Below, one piece after another: positions 11,134-20,600 of a stretch of 64,000 bases of DNA (position 1 is the stretch's first letter; every line of letters begins with the position of its first letter). The stretch lies in NCBI GenBank assembly GCA_963770505.1, contig CAVYPR010000006.1, forward strand, positions 744,001 through 808,000. Reading direction: 5' to 3'. The notes below the pieces were generated by a model. It searched no databases. It was not told the origin of the DNA and saw nothing but the letters and a program-made list of their open reading frames with translations. The position numbers and the translations under genes were made by a program. This DNA comes from CAVYPR01 sp963770505. GTDB taxonomy: Bacteria > Actinomycetota > Acidimicrobiia > Acidimicrobiales > RAAP-2.

Positions 11134-11667
11134 TCAGCCCAAGGACGCGCCCTGGCGGTCCGCCTGCTCCTCGTCCTCCTCGTCCACGTGCTCGCTGATC
11201 TCCTCGAGGAGCGACGGGACCTTGAAGAGCCGGTTGAAGAGCATGAGCTTCAGCACCCAGAAGACGGCGAACGACAGGACGTTGGCCACCAGCACGAGCA
11301 CGGTCTGCTCGGCGTGGTCGAGGCCGTACTTGATGCCGATGTGCCGGGCCACCGAGGCCCCGACGATCGAGAAGGCGATGCCGGCGGCGGCCATGATCCA
11401 GAAGGGGAGCACCTCCTTGGTGAGGTGCGACCGGCCCGACTTCCCCCACGCCCACCGGCGGTTGAGGCTGTAGGAGGGGAAGGTGGCGACGGCGTTGGCG
11501 AAGATGGTGCTCGGGACCTCGGACCACAGTTTGAGGACACCGAAGACCAGGAAGAGAACGACGAAGGAGACCCCGGTCGAGATGACCGACACCATCGTGT
11601 AGCGGAAGAGCTTCGTGCCCTCAGGGGTGCGGAGCCACTCCCGCACGCGCCGGGCCGATTCGGTCAT
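11134..11667 (-). CDS. GtrA family membrane protein
   Basis: This 177-residue protein has four hydrophobic helices (around RYTMVSVISTGVSFVVLFLVF, IFANAVATFPSYSLNRRWAWG, VLPFWIMAAAGIAFSIVG and TVLVLVANVLSFAVFWVLK) and the NRRWAWG motif of the GtrA family. Members help move polyprenyl-linked sugars across the membrane for cell-surface glycans. The C-terminus is acidic (SEHVDEEDEEQADR). The ATG at 11667 is preferred over the ATG at 11679 because TATGGT (11680-11675) lies seven bases upstream, which fits a leaderless start and overlaps the alternative ATG. A functional link to the MptB-like enzyme nearby is plausible but unproven. Confidence 0.85.
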   Translation of the reverse strand: MTESARRVREWLRTPEGTKLFRYTMVSVISTGVSFVVLFLVFGVLKLWSEVPSTIFANAVATFPSYSLNRRWAWGKSGRSHLTKEVLPFWIMAAAGIAFSIVGASVARHIGIKYGLDHAEQTVLVLVANVLSFAVFWVLKLMLFNRLFKVPSLLEEISEHVDEEDEEQADRQGASLG

Positions 11668-11716
11668 CGGGTCAACCATACCCGGCCCGCCCGCGGCGAA
11701 CGCTTCACCGTCGTCT

Positions 11717-12910
11717 TCAGGCGGACGGCGCGGGGACCAGGGCGTTGGCCGCGGCCACCTGCCCGAACCACAGGGCGCTCGGCTTGGGACGGCGCTCGAA
11801 GGTCTGGCGGTCCACGGCCACCAGGCCGAACTTCGGGCCGTAGCCGAGCGTCCACTCGAAGTTGTCGAGCAGGCTCCAGGCGAAGTAGCCGCGCACGTCG
11901 ACCCCGTCGGCCACACAGCGCAGGACACCCTGCAGGGCCTCTCCCATGAAGGCGATCCGCTCGGCGTCGTCCTCGGTCCCGATCCCGTTCTCGGTGACCA
12001 GCACCGGGATCCCGGTGACCTCGGCGGCGCGGCGCACGGTGTACTCGAGCGCCTCGGGGCGGTACTCGTAGCCCATCTGCGTCGTCTTGGACCCCTTGGG
12101 CGGCCCGAGCAGCTCCCCCCCCTTGCCGAAGCGAAGGCGGGTGTAGCACTGGACCCCGATGAAGTCGTCGCCCCCGGTGGCCCGCAGGAAGGTGTCCTCG
12201 AGGACCTCCTGGGCGCCGTCGCGGGCCCCCTCGCCGCCCTCGTCGGCCTCCATCTCGGCCATCGACAGGGTGATGCCCACCGGGAAGGACCCCGGCCCGG
12301 ACCGCAGGGCCTCGACGGCCAGGCGGTGGGCCTGCACCATGGCCTGGTTGACGGCGAGATGGCGGTCGAAGCTGTCCTTCACCCCGGGCGGGAAGGCCCC
12401 CATGGTGTAGCCCATGACCCCGATGACGTTGGGCTCGTTGACGGTGCAGGCCCGCCCGATCACGTCGCCCAGATGGGCCACCGCCCGCTCGCAGAAGCGG
12501 GCGAAGCGCTCCGGGGCGTCGGGCGACTCCCACCCTCCCCGGGCCGCCAGCCAGCGGGGGGTGGTGAAGTGGTGGAAGGTGACCACCGGCTCGATCCCCC
12601 GCCCGATGCACGCCCCGCAGATGCGCCGGTAGTAGTCGAGGGCGGCCGTCGACCATTCCCCCTCGGCCGGCTCGATGCGGCTCCACTCGAGGGAGAAGCG
12701 GTAGGCCCCGAGCCCGAGCTGGTGCACGAGGCCCACGTCCTCGGGCCAGCGGTGGAGGGAGTCGCACCCGTCGCCGCTCGAGTCGACGCAGCCCGAGGCC
12801 GGGTCGTGCTCGAACTCCCACCAGTCGTTGTTGACGTTGCCGCCCTCGATCTGGTGGGCGGCGGTGGCCGTCCCCCAGAGGAACCCGTCGGGGAAATTGG
12901 CGCTGGGCAT
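11717..12910 (-). CDS. Glycoside hydrolase family 1 beta-glucosidase
   Basis: This 397-residue GH1 enzyme hydrolyses beta-linked glucosides or related sugars with retention. It begins MPSANFPDGFLWGTATAAHQIEG, the GH1 N-terminal signature. The acid/base glutamate lies in TVNEPN and the nucleophile in VTENGIG, with a later SLLDNFEW motif. It is somewhat shorter than the usual 440-470 residues, but both catalytic blocks are intact. There is no signal peptide, so it acts in the cytoplasm. TACTGT (12922-12917) lies six bases before the ATG. Substrate specificity is not resolvable. Confidence 0.92.
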   Translation of the reverse strand: MPSANFPDGFLWGTATAAHQIEGGNVNNDWWEFEHDPASGCVDSSGDGCDSLHRWPEDVGLVHQLGLGAYRFSLEWSRIEPAEGEWSTAALDYYRRICGACIGRGIEPVVTFHHFTTPRWLAARGGWESPDAPERFARFCERAVAHLGDVIGRACTVNEPNVIGVMGYTMGAFPPGVKDSFDRHLAVNQAMVQAHRLAVEALRSGPGSFPVGITLSMAEMEADEGGEGARDGAQEVLEDTFLRATGGDDFIGVQCYTRLRFGKGGELLGPPKGSKTTQMGYEYRPEALEYTVRRAAEVTGIPVLVTENGIGTEDDAERIAFMGEALQGVLRCVADGVDVRGYFAWSLLDNFEWTLGYGPKFGLVAVDRQTFERRPKPSALWFGQVAAANALVPAPSA

Positions 12911-12968
12911 CGGCCAACAGTAGTGGCCCGGTTTCGACCCGGCCCGGCCCGCCTGCCAACATGGCCGA

Positions 12969-13811
12969 ATGAGCGAGTCCCTCGACTTCTTGGTGCGCCT
13001 GCTCGACCTGGAGCCCATCGAAGTGAACATCTTCCGGGGCACCCAGCCCCAGGAGGAGCGCCAGCGGGTCTTCGGCGGCCAGGTGGCCTCCCAGGCCCTG
13101 ATGGCCGCCGGCCGCACGGTCGACCAGGGCCACGTCCACTCCCTGCACTCGTACTTCCTGCGTCCGGGTGACCCCGCCATCCCCATCCTCTACGAGGTGG
13201 ACCGCATCCGCGACGGCCGCTCGTTCACCACCCGGCGCGTCGTGGCCATCCAGCACGGGCGGGCCATCTTCAACATGGCGGCCTCCTTCCACGTGACCGA
13301 GACCGGCCTCGAGCACCAGTTCGAGATGCCCGAGGTCCCCGCCCCCGAGGACCTCGAGACCCTCCCCGAGCGCCTCGCCCCGTGGCGGGAGGAGCTGGCC
13401 GAGTGGTTCGACCGGCCCCACCCGATCGACCAGCGCCACATCGGGTCGCTGCCCTGGAAGCACGGCGACGGCGGCCCCTACCAGCGGCTGTGGATCCGGG
13501 CCGACGGCGAGCTGCCCGACGACCCCCTGCTGCACGCCTGCGTGGCCACCTACGCCTCGGACATGTCGCTCTTCGACACGATCCTCCAGCCCCACACGGT
13601 GCGCTGGGACGACCCCAACTTCATGGGGGCCAGCCTGGACCACTGCATGTGGTTCCACCGGCCCTTCCGGGCCGACGAGTGGCTGCTCTACGACACCGAC
13701 TCGCCGGTGGCGGCCGCAGCCCGGGGCCTGGCCCGGGGCTTCCTCTTCGACCGGTCCGGGCGCCTCGTGGTCTCCATCGTCCAAGAGGGGCTGGCCCGGG
13801 TCATCGGGTGA
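12969..13811 (+). CDS. tesB: Acyl-CoA thioesterase II
   Basis: This 280-residue double hot-dog thioesterase hydrolyses acyl-CoA to free acid and CoA. TesB-family blocks are clear: QRVFGGQVASQALMAAGRTV, LHSYFLRPGD, and in the second hot dog SLDHCMWFHRPFRADEWLLY with the catalytic-region GLARGFLFDRSGRLV near the end. It is divergent from the GH1 gene and converges on gltA. The ATG at 12969 lacks a clear ribosome binding site. Confidence 0.92.
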   Translation: MSESLDFLVRLLDLEPIEVNIFRGTQPQEERQRVFGGQVASQALMAAGRTVDQGHVHSLHSYFLRPGDPAIPILYEVDRIRDGRSFTTRRVVAIQHGRAIFNMAASFHVTETGLEHQFEMPEVPAPEDLETLPERLAPWREELAEWFDRPHPIDQRHIGSLPWKHGDGGPYQRLWIRADGELPDDPLLHACVATYASDMSLFDTILQPHTVRWDDPNFMGASLDHCMWFHRPFRADEWLLYDTDSPVAAAARGLARGFLFDRSGRLVVSIVQEGLARVIG

Positions 13812-13818
13812 GCCCCGG

Positions 13819-13848
13819 CGGACCGCTCAGCGCTGGCCGAGCGGTCCG
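13819..13848. terminator. Inverted repeat at the tesB-gltA junction
   Basis: CGGACCGCTC (13819-13828) pairs perfectly with GAGCGGTCCG (13839-13848) across a 10-base loop, with more G/C outside. It begins 7 bases after the tesB stop and overlaps the last codons of convergent gltA. It could end transcription from the tesB side. No T-run is present. Confidence 0.5.
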
Positions 13849-15098
13849 GGGTAGTCGCGCGCACCCTGGCCCACGTAGAGCTGGCGGGGGCGGGCGATCT
13901 TGGACTCCTGGTCGAGCATCTCCTGCCAGTGGGCCAGCCAGCCCGCCGTGCGGGGGATGGCGAAGAGCACCGGGAACATCTCGAGCGGGAACCCCATGGC
14001 CTGGTAGATGAGGCCGGAGTAGAAGTCGACGTTGGGGTAGAGCCGGCGCGAGGTGAAGTACTCGTCGGACAGGGCGATCTCCTCGAGGGCCAGGGCGATG
14101 TCGAGGAGGGGGTTCTTGCCGGTCACCTCGAAGACCTCGTCGGCCGTGCGCTTGATGATCTTGGCCCGGGGGTCGTAGTTCTTGTACACGCGGTGGCCGA
14201 ACCCCTGCAGGCGGCCGTTGCCCGCCTTCACCGACTCGATGAAGGCCGGGACGTTCTCGATCGAGCCGATGCCGGTCAGCATCTTGATCACCTCCTCGTT
14301 GGCCCCGCCGTGGCGGGGGCCGTAGAGGGCGGCGCAGGCGGCGGCGCAGGCCGAGTAGGGGTCGGCGTGCGAGGACCCGACCACCCGCATGGCCGTGGTG
14401 GAGCAGTTCTGCTCGTGGTCGGCGTGGAGGATGAACAGGACGTCGAGCGCCTTGGCCAGCACCGGGTCGGGCTCGAAGTGGGGCTCGGCCACCTTCCACA
14501 TCATCGAGAGGAAGTTGGCCGAGAAGTCGAGCTCGTTGTCGGGGTAGACGAAGGGCATCCCCACGCTGAACCGGTGGGCCGCCGCGGCCAGGGTGGGCAT
14601 CTTGGCGATGAGCCGGATGATCTGCTTGTCGCGCGAGACCGGGTCGAAGATCTCCTTGGCGTCGAGATAGAAGGTCGACAGGGCGGCCACCGCCGAGACC
14701 AGCATCCCCATGGGGTGGGCGTCGTAGTGGAACCCCTCGAGGAACCGCTTGCGCATGTTCTCGTGGATGAAGGTGTGCATGGTGATCTCGCGCTGCCAGA
14801 CCTCGAACTGGTCACTGGCCGGCAGCTCGCCGTGGAGGAGCAGGTAGGCGACCTCGAGGTAGGTGGACTGCTCGGCCAGCTGCTCGATCGGGTAGCCGCG
14901 GTAGCGCAGGATGCCGGCGTCGCCGTCCAGGTAGGTGATGGCGCTCTCGCAGGCCGCCGTCGACATGAAGCCGGGGTCGTAGAACCACAGGCCCGGGACG
15001 ACCTTCGACCACTCCGCGGCGGCCACACCCCCGTTCACGATGGGGATCTCGAGCGACTCCCCGGTGCGGTTGTCGGTGACCGTAATGCTCTGCGCCAC
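13827..15098 (-). CDS. gltA: Citrate synthase (type II)
   Basis: This 423-residue enzyme condenses acetyl-CoA and oxaloacetate to citrate, entering the TCA cycle. Catalytic regions are visible: HADHEQNCSTTAMRVVGSS, YGPRHGGANEEVIKML and GFGHRVYKNYDPRAKI. The N-terminal part (DNRTGESLEIPIVNGGV, GDAGILRYRGYPIEQLA) is typical of the hexameric or actinobacterial type. The start is GTG at 15098, 11 bases after AGGAGG. It is monocistronic and converges on tesB. Confidence 0.97.
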   Translation of the reverse strand: MAQSITVTDNRTGESLEIPIVNGGVAAAEWSKVVPGLWFYDPGFMSTAACESAITYLDGDAGILRYRGYPIEQLAEQSTYLEVAYLLLHGELPASDQFEVWQREITMHTFIHENMRKRFLEGFHYDAHPMGMLVSAVAALSTFYLDAKEIFDPVSRDKQIIRLIAKMPTLAAAAHRFSVGMPFVYPDNELDFSANFLSMMWKVAEPHFEPDPVLAKALDVLFILHADHEQNCSTTAMRVVGSSHADPYSACAAACAALYGPRHGGANEEVIKMLTGIGSIENVPAFIESVKAGNGRLQGFGHRVYKNYDPRAKIIKRTADEVFEVTGKNPLLDIALALEEIALSDEYFTSRRLYPNVDFYSGLIYQAMGFPLEMFPVLFAIPRTAGWLAHWQEMLDQESKIARPRQLYVGQGARDYPGPLGQR

Positions 15099-15178
15099 GA
15101 TCGTGACGACCTCCTGCTCGTGCTGGTGTGGGCGACCGGCCTGATCCTATGACGCCCCCGGGGCGGCGGTCGAAGCGG

Positions 15179-16308
15179 CTAGGTCCCGGGGGCCGTGCTC
15201 GCCTGGGCGCCGGCGGTGGTGGCCGGCGAGCGGGCGGTGGTCGTGGTGGGCGGGGGGGCGGTGGTCGTGGTCGTGGTGGGCGGCGTCGGCGGGGCCACCG
15301 TCAGCGCGTACGAGAACGACGTTGTGGCCAGGTTCGCCTGCCCGGCCGGCGGGAGGACCGAGACCGTGAGGGTGTAGGAGTCGCCCGGGGCGACCGACAG
15401 GGTCGGCAGCGTGACGGCCACCGTCGAGGACGGCTCGAGCGCCACGTTGACCGAGGACGCCGAGACGGTCCCGGGCCCCTGCGGCACCACCCGGGCGGAG
15501 ACCAGGGCCCGGTCGAGGGGCATGTTGCCCCGGTCGGCCACCACCACCGACACCCCCAGGGTCGTCGTCGGCGGCACGACCGACGCCCCGCCCGGGGTCA
15601 CCCGGGGGACCGACGTCGGCATGACGGCCACGGTCGAGGGCAGGAGGACCACCTCGGGACGCGGGGCGAGGGAGGGCGAGGAGGTCAGCTCGGAGACGAG
15701 GGTGGTGGCCGGCCCGGCCGCCCAGAGCTGGGCGTCGGGCACCCACACCGACCGGGGAAGGGTGGCGTTGCCGGGCGCGGCCCGAAACGCCCGGCGCACC
15801 GACGCGTACCCCGCGTCGGCCCGGGCCAGCAGCGCCCCGGCCGCCGTGACCCGCGCCGCGGCCGAGGGGGGGCGAGCGGCGCGGCCCGGTCCAAGGTGAG
15901 CAGGCCGTCGACCGCGGCGCGCAGCTGGGAGAGCGCGCTGGCCCGTTCGGCCAGCGCTGTGGCCAACCCGCCCACCGTGGGGGCGGGGGGCTCGAGGGCG
16001 GTGGCCGAGGCGGCCAGGTGGGCGCTGGCCGCGGACAGGGACCCCAGCCGGGACTCGAGGGTGTCGCGGTCGAGGCCGGGCATGTCGTCCATGAGGGCGC
16101 GGACCTGGTCGCCCTGCTGGTTGGAGGTGGCGACGAGGAGCGACGCCTGGGCGGCGTAGGAGCGGTTGACGTCGCGGTGGTAGGAGGTCGAGCCGCGCCC
16201 GACTTCGAACAGGCCGCCGACCAGCACCGCCACCACGAGGACCGCCGCCACACCCACCAGCACGGCCGGCGTCGGATGGCGCCGGCGGCGCCGTTCGAGC
16301 GGGGGCAT
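15179..16308 (-). CDS. Membrane-anchored extracytoplasmic protein of unknown function, one apparent frameshift
   Basis: I do not recognise this protein. A basic N-terminus (MPPLERRRRRHPTP) precedes one transmembrane segment (AVLVGVAAVLVVAVLVGGLF). Then comes an Ala/Leu-rich helical region to about residue 170, a beta-rich Ig-like region (LEPSSTVAVTLPTLSVAPGD), and a Thr/Pro tail (TPPTTTTTTAPPPTTTT). The topology suggests an anchored protein facing the wall. The frame breaks in a run of seven G (15866-15872); an eighth restores a 376-residue protein reading LAPPSAAARVTAAG. It starts 29 bases after the sqdB stop on the same strand and is probably cotranscribed with it. Confidence 0.65.
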
Positions 16309-16337
16309 CGCCGGCCGACGCTACCCCCCGGCTGCGC

Positions 16338-17533
16338 TCAGGCGCCGTCGGCCGCCCGCAGTGCCGAGCCCGACGTGGGCAGCTCGCTCGAGGTGGTGCG
16401 CCACTGCACGGTCGGCCGGATGGCCGCCAGGTCGACACGGTCGCGGTGCCGGTCGGCCACGGCGAGCAGCGAGGAGACGGTGGTCCGGTCGAGCAGGTGG
16501 GGCACCAGGCCGAGGTCGAGCAGCTTGGTGTGGGCGGCCCGGTAGTAGTGCTCCTGCTTCTCGACCCGGGGGGCTCGAGGTGGTCGACGTCGACCCGGCC
16601 CGGGAAGGCGTCCACCACCATCTGGGCCAGCTGCTCGATCGAGAAGGACTCGGTGAACTGGTTGAAGACCCGGTACTCGCCCTCGGCCGCCGGGTGCTCG
16701 CAGGCCAGCTCGACGCAGGCCAGCGTGTCGCGGATGTCGAGCATCCCCCTGATCTGGTTGCCGCTGCCGTAGACGGTGAGCGGGTGGCCGACCACGGCCT
16801 GGACGCAGAACCGGTTCAGCACCGTCCCGAAGACCCCGTCGTAGTCGAACCGGGTGGCCAGGTCGGGGTGGAGGGAGGTCTCGGGCGTCTCCTGGCCGTA
16901 GACGATGCCCTGGTTGAGGTCGGTCGACCGCAGCCCCCAGATCCGGCAGGCGAACATGATGTTGTGGCTGTCGTGCACCTTGGACAGGTGGTAGAAGGAG
17001 CCGGGCTGCTTCGGGTAGGGCAGGGTGTCGGTACGTCCCCGGTGGGTGATCTCGATGAACCCCTCCTCGATGTCGATGTTGGGGGTGCCGTACTCGCCCA
17101 TGGTCCCGAGCTTCACCAGGTGGATCGTCGGGTCGACGTCGGCGATGGCGTAGAGCAGGTTGAGCGTGCCCACCACGTTGTTCACCTGGGTGTAGACCGC
17201 GTGGCGCTGGTCGATCATCGAGTAGGGCGCCGAACGCTGCTCGGCGAAGTGGACGATCGACTCGGGGGCGAACTCGGTCACCACCCGGCGCACGAAGTCG
17301 GCGTCGGTCAGGTCGCCCACGTAGGTCTCGAGCTGCAGCCCCGAAACGTCCTCCCACGTCCGGACCCGGTGCTGGAGGTGGCGGATGGGGACCAGGCTGT
17401 CGACCCCCATCTCGAAGTCGTACTGCCGGCGGGCGAAGTTGTCCACGACACCCACGTCGTGACCCCGCCTCGACAGGTGCAGCGCCGTCGGCCATCCGAG
17501 GTACCCGTCGCCACCCAGAACCAGAATCCTCAC
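16338..17533 (-). CDS. sqdB: UDP-sulfoquinovose synthase, one apparent frameshift
   Basis: SQD1/SqdB converts UDP-glucose and sulfite to UDP-sulfoquinovose, the head-group donor for the sulfolipid SQDG. The match is strong along the whole length: RILVLGGDGYLGWPTALHLS, HFAEQRSAPYSMIDQ, KLGTMGEYGTPNIDIEEG, RTDTLPYPKQPGSFYHLSK (with the SDR Tyr and Lys) and YGSGNQIRGMLDIRDT. The frame breaks in a run of six G (16568-16573). A seventh gives LEPPRVEKQEHYYRAAHTK, matching the conserved C-terminus, and a 398-residue protein. GTG at 17533 has GAGGAGGAG upstream. No sqdX-type sulfolipid glycosyltransferase is in the window. Confidence 0.9.
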
Positions 17534-17692
17534 GCGTGTCTCCTCCTCGTCGGGCAAGGCCGTCCGGCCAGCCCCTGCCAGCGTCGCCCTCGTCTGACCC
17601 GCGCGGGCGGACGGCAACAGATTCGTAATAAAGAATGCCCCAGACACCTGGGAATGACCTGAAAATAGGCGTAGGCGACCCTGTGACCAGGA
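17534..17692 (-). promoter_or_regulatory. AT-richer upstream region of sqdB
   Basis: This 159-base gap contains an unusually AT-rich stretch for the window (17619-17637 and 17661-17668). On the minus strand TTCCCA is followed after 17 bases by TTATTA, a weak promoter-like pair. A CCCAG-GTGT-CTGGG hairpin overlaps it. It is probably the sqdB promoter region, but no single site is convincing. Confidence 0.35.
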
Positions 17693-20600
17693 TCAGGATC
17701 CGGCGAGCAGGCTCCGGACCGCCTCGGTGGCCGCCCCGAGGTCGTCCACCGGCCGGGCCACCGCCCCCCGGGGCCCGAGGAAGAGAAAGGTGCAGCGGGT
17801 GACCGGACGGCCGGTGGCGCCGGCGACGGCCAGCGCGTAGGCGGCCCCCTGGAGCCGGTGCCGGCCCACGGCCCGGTCGACCTCCTCGTCGGACTCCACC
17901 CGGTCGGTCTTGTAGTCGACGACCTCCAGGCCGTCGTCGCCGTCGACCAGGAGGTCGATCACCCCCTCGAGGGTGCGGCCCTCGACGGGCGTCCCCACGT
18001 AGAGCTCCCGCCAGTACCGGCCACGCTCGACCGCCGACCGCACGACGTCGGAGTCGAGTGCGGCGCGGGCCAGCTGCTCCACCTCGTCGGCGCGGCTCGG
18101 GACGTTCTCGGCCGCGGCCTGGGCCTCGGCCAGCTGGCGCAGGCCCTGGCCGGTGGCCAGGTCCACGATCTGCAAGGTGGCGTGGACGGCGCGGCCGACG
18201 GCCGTGCCGGCGCGGCCGCGCCGCCAGGGCTGGCGTTCGCTCACGTGCTCCTCTGCCTCCACGGCGTCTCCCTCCACGGCCCGCTCCTCGGGCGCCAGGT
18301 GGGAGACACCGGTGGCCGAGACCGTGCGGGGCACCGCCCCCGGGCCCACGCGCTGCGTCCATCCGTCCAGCCAGTGCCGGCGCGCTGCCGCGTCGCCCGC
18401 GTCCAGAGCTGTTCCGCCCGCCGCTCGAACGTCCCGTGGCGTGGCGGGCGACGGTGTGAGCTGGCGCCAGCGGTCGGGGTGTTCCAGGCAGAGGCCGCGA
18501 AGGCGTGCGGCCAGGCTCCCCGTCGCCCTCTCCCCCCGGTGCACGCTCACCACCAGGTGGTCGCGGGCCCGGGTGGTGGCCACGTAGAGAAGGCGGATCC
18601 TCTCGGCGTCGTCCGGTGTCGCCTCTTCACCGTCGGCTTCGGCCACCGCCCCGAGGCGGGCCCTGGCCCGCTCCTCGGCGACGAGCCGTTCGTAGCCGGC
18701 GGTGCGCAGGTCCTGGCGAGCCGACAGCTCCGGACCGTCGGGGCCGAACACCACGTCCACGCCGCCGCTGCGTTTCCCGCTCCCGAGGCCGGCCACGATC
18801 ACGATGGGGAATTCGAGCCCCTTCGCGGCGTGCACGGTCATGACGGACACGGCATCCACGTCGGACTCGGGGAGGACCACCTCGGTGACGCGGGCACCGT
18901 CCTGCGCCTGGAGGCCGACCCAGGTGAGGAACCGCCGCAGGTCGCCCATGGAGGACTCGGTGAACCGGCGCGCCTGGTCGAGAACGAAGCGCAGGCGGCG
19001 CCAGCCGTCCCGCCACTGCGGTCCGTCGAGGGCGATCGGGAGCAGCTGACGCTCCTCGATGATCCTGCCCACCAGCTCGCTCACATCGAGCCACCAACGG
19101 TCGTCGTGCAGCGACCGCAGGGCGGCCATGGCCGCCGCCACCGGGCCCGCGTCGGGACCACCGGGCCGCCGGTAGTCCCATCGGCCCCCGCCGAGTTTGT
19201 GGCGGACGAGGTCGTCGTCGCCACAGCCGAAGGCCGGGGAGCGGAGCGCGGCGACGAGCGAGAGCTCGTCCGTCGGGTCGTCGACGGCCCGCAGGATGGC
19301 CAGCAGCGACCGCACCTCGGGCGCGTTGTAGACGAGCGAGCTCGACTCGAGTCGGTACTCGATGCGGGCACGCTCGAACACCTCCTCGAGGTACGGGACG
19401 AGGCGCCTCGTCGGGACCAGAACCGTGATGTCGCGCAGCTCGGCCGGCCGGCCGTCCGGGCCCACCGGCCAGCGGGCGTCGCATGCCGCCCTCACCGCCC
19501 CGGCCACGTCCTCGGCCTCGGCCTCCATGGCCGCTTCGGCGTTGGGGGCCGGGTCGAGGTCCGCCCCCAGCACCACGACCGGCGGACCCTCGCCGCAGGC
19601 GGCGCGGTGCTCGCTTGATCCGGGGTAGGTCGGGCCGATCATCGCCCCGACCACGTCGTCGACCCACCGCAGGATCCCCGGGACCGAGCGGAAGTTGGTG
19701 GTGAGCTCGGTGGCCCGCTCGACCAAGAGGGCCTTCAGCTCCTCGAAGAGCGCGGTGTCGGCTCGCCGGAAGCGGTAGATCGACTGCTTGGGGTCGCCAA
19801 CGAAGAACAGGCGGCCCGGGCCGACGGGCAGCGACCGCCAGTCGGGACCGCTCACGGGCGAGGCGATGCGCACCGCCAGCTCGGCCTGGATGGGATCGGT
19901 GTCCTGGAACTCGTCGATCAGGAGGAACCGGTACCGGTCGTGGAGCTCCCGCTGGACGGCGGGGTCGTCTCTCACGAGGTCCCGGGCCAGCACCAACAGA
20001 TCGTGGAAGAGCAGGCGCCCGGCGGCCCGCCGCTGCCCGGCCGACTGCCGGGTGAGCGCTCCGATGACCGACCCCAACCGCTCCAGCGCGGCCTGCCCGG
20101 CGCCGGCCACGTTCGCTTCGAGAGCCGACTGGGCGGCGCGCAGGCGGTCGGTCACCGACTCTTTGAGCCCGCCCCAGTTCTCCTTGCGTCCCGAGCCCGA
20201 GGAGAGCTTCGTCTTCCCGAGTCGGGCCATGACGCCGAGGGCCTCCAGCTCACCGGTGCAGCTGGCCAGCCGCTCGGCCCAGGGTCCGAGCGCCGCCAGG
20301 TGGTCGAGCAGCCGGTCCCCGGGATCGGTGCACCGGTCGGCGAGGGCGAAGGCCTCCTGCAGCGGTCTCAGCACCGCCGAAACGTCGACCTGCGGCGGCG
20401 GGATCGGCGGGGCGGGGCCCGCCGGCAGCAGGTCCCAGTTGTCCTCGAACTTCTGGGCGATCTCCCGCAGCACGTTCGTGCCCACCCGGCAGGCGGCGGC
20501 CACCTGTAAGGCGCGGGCGTCGTCGGGGTCGGCCAGCAGGCGGTCGACCAGCTCGGCCCAGCGCTCGTCGAAGTCGACCAGCGACTGGAAGCCGTCGAGC

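Noticed and set aside
11664..13784. 706-residue minus-strand frame through the GH1 gene and antisense to tesB
   Set aside because: It is a shadow frame. The GH1 and thioesterase motifs lie in other frames.
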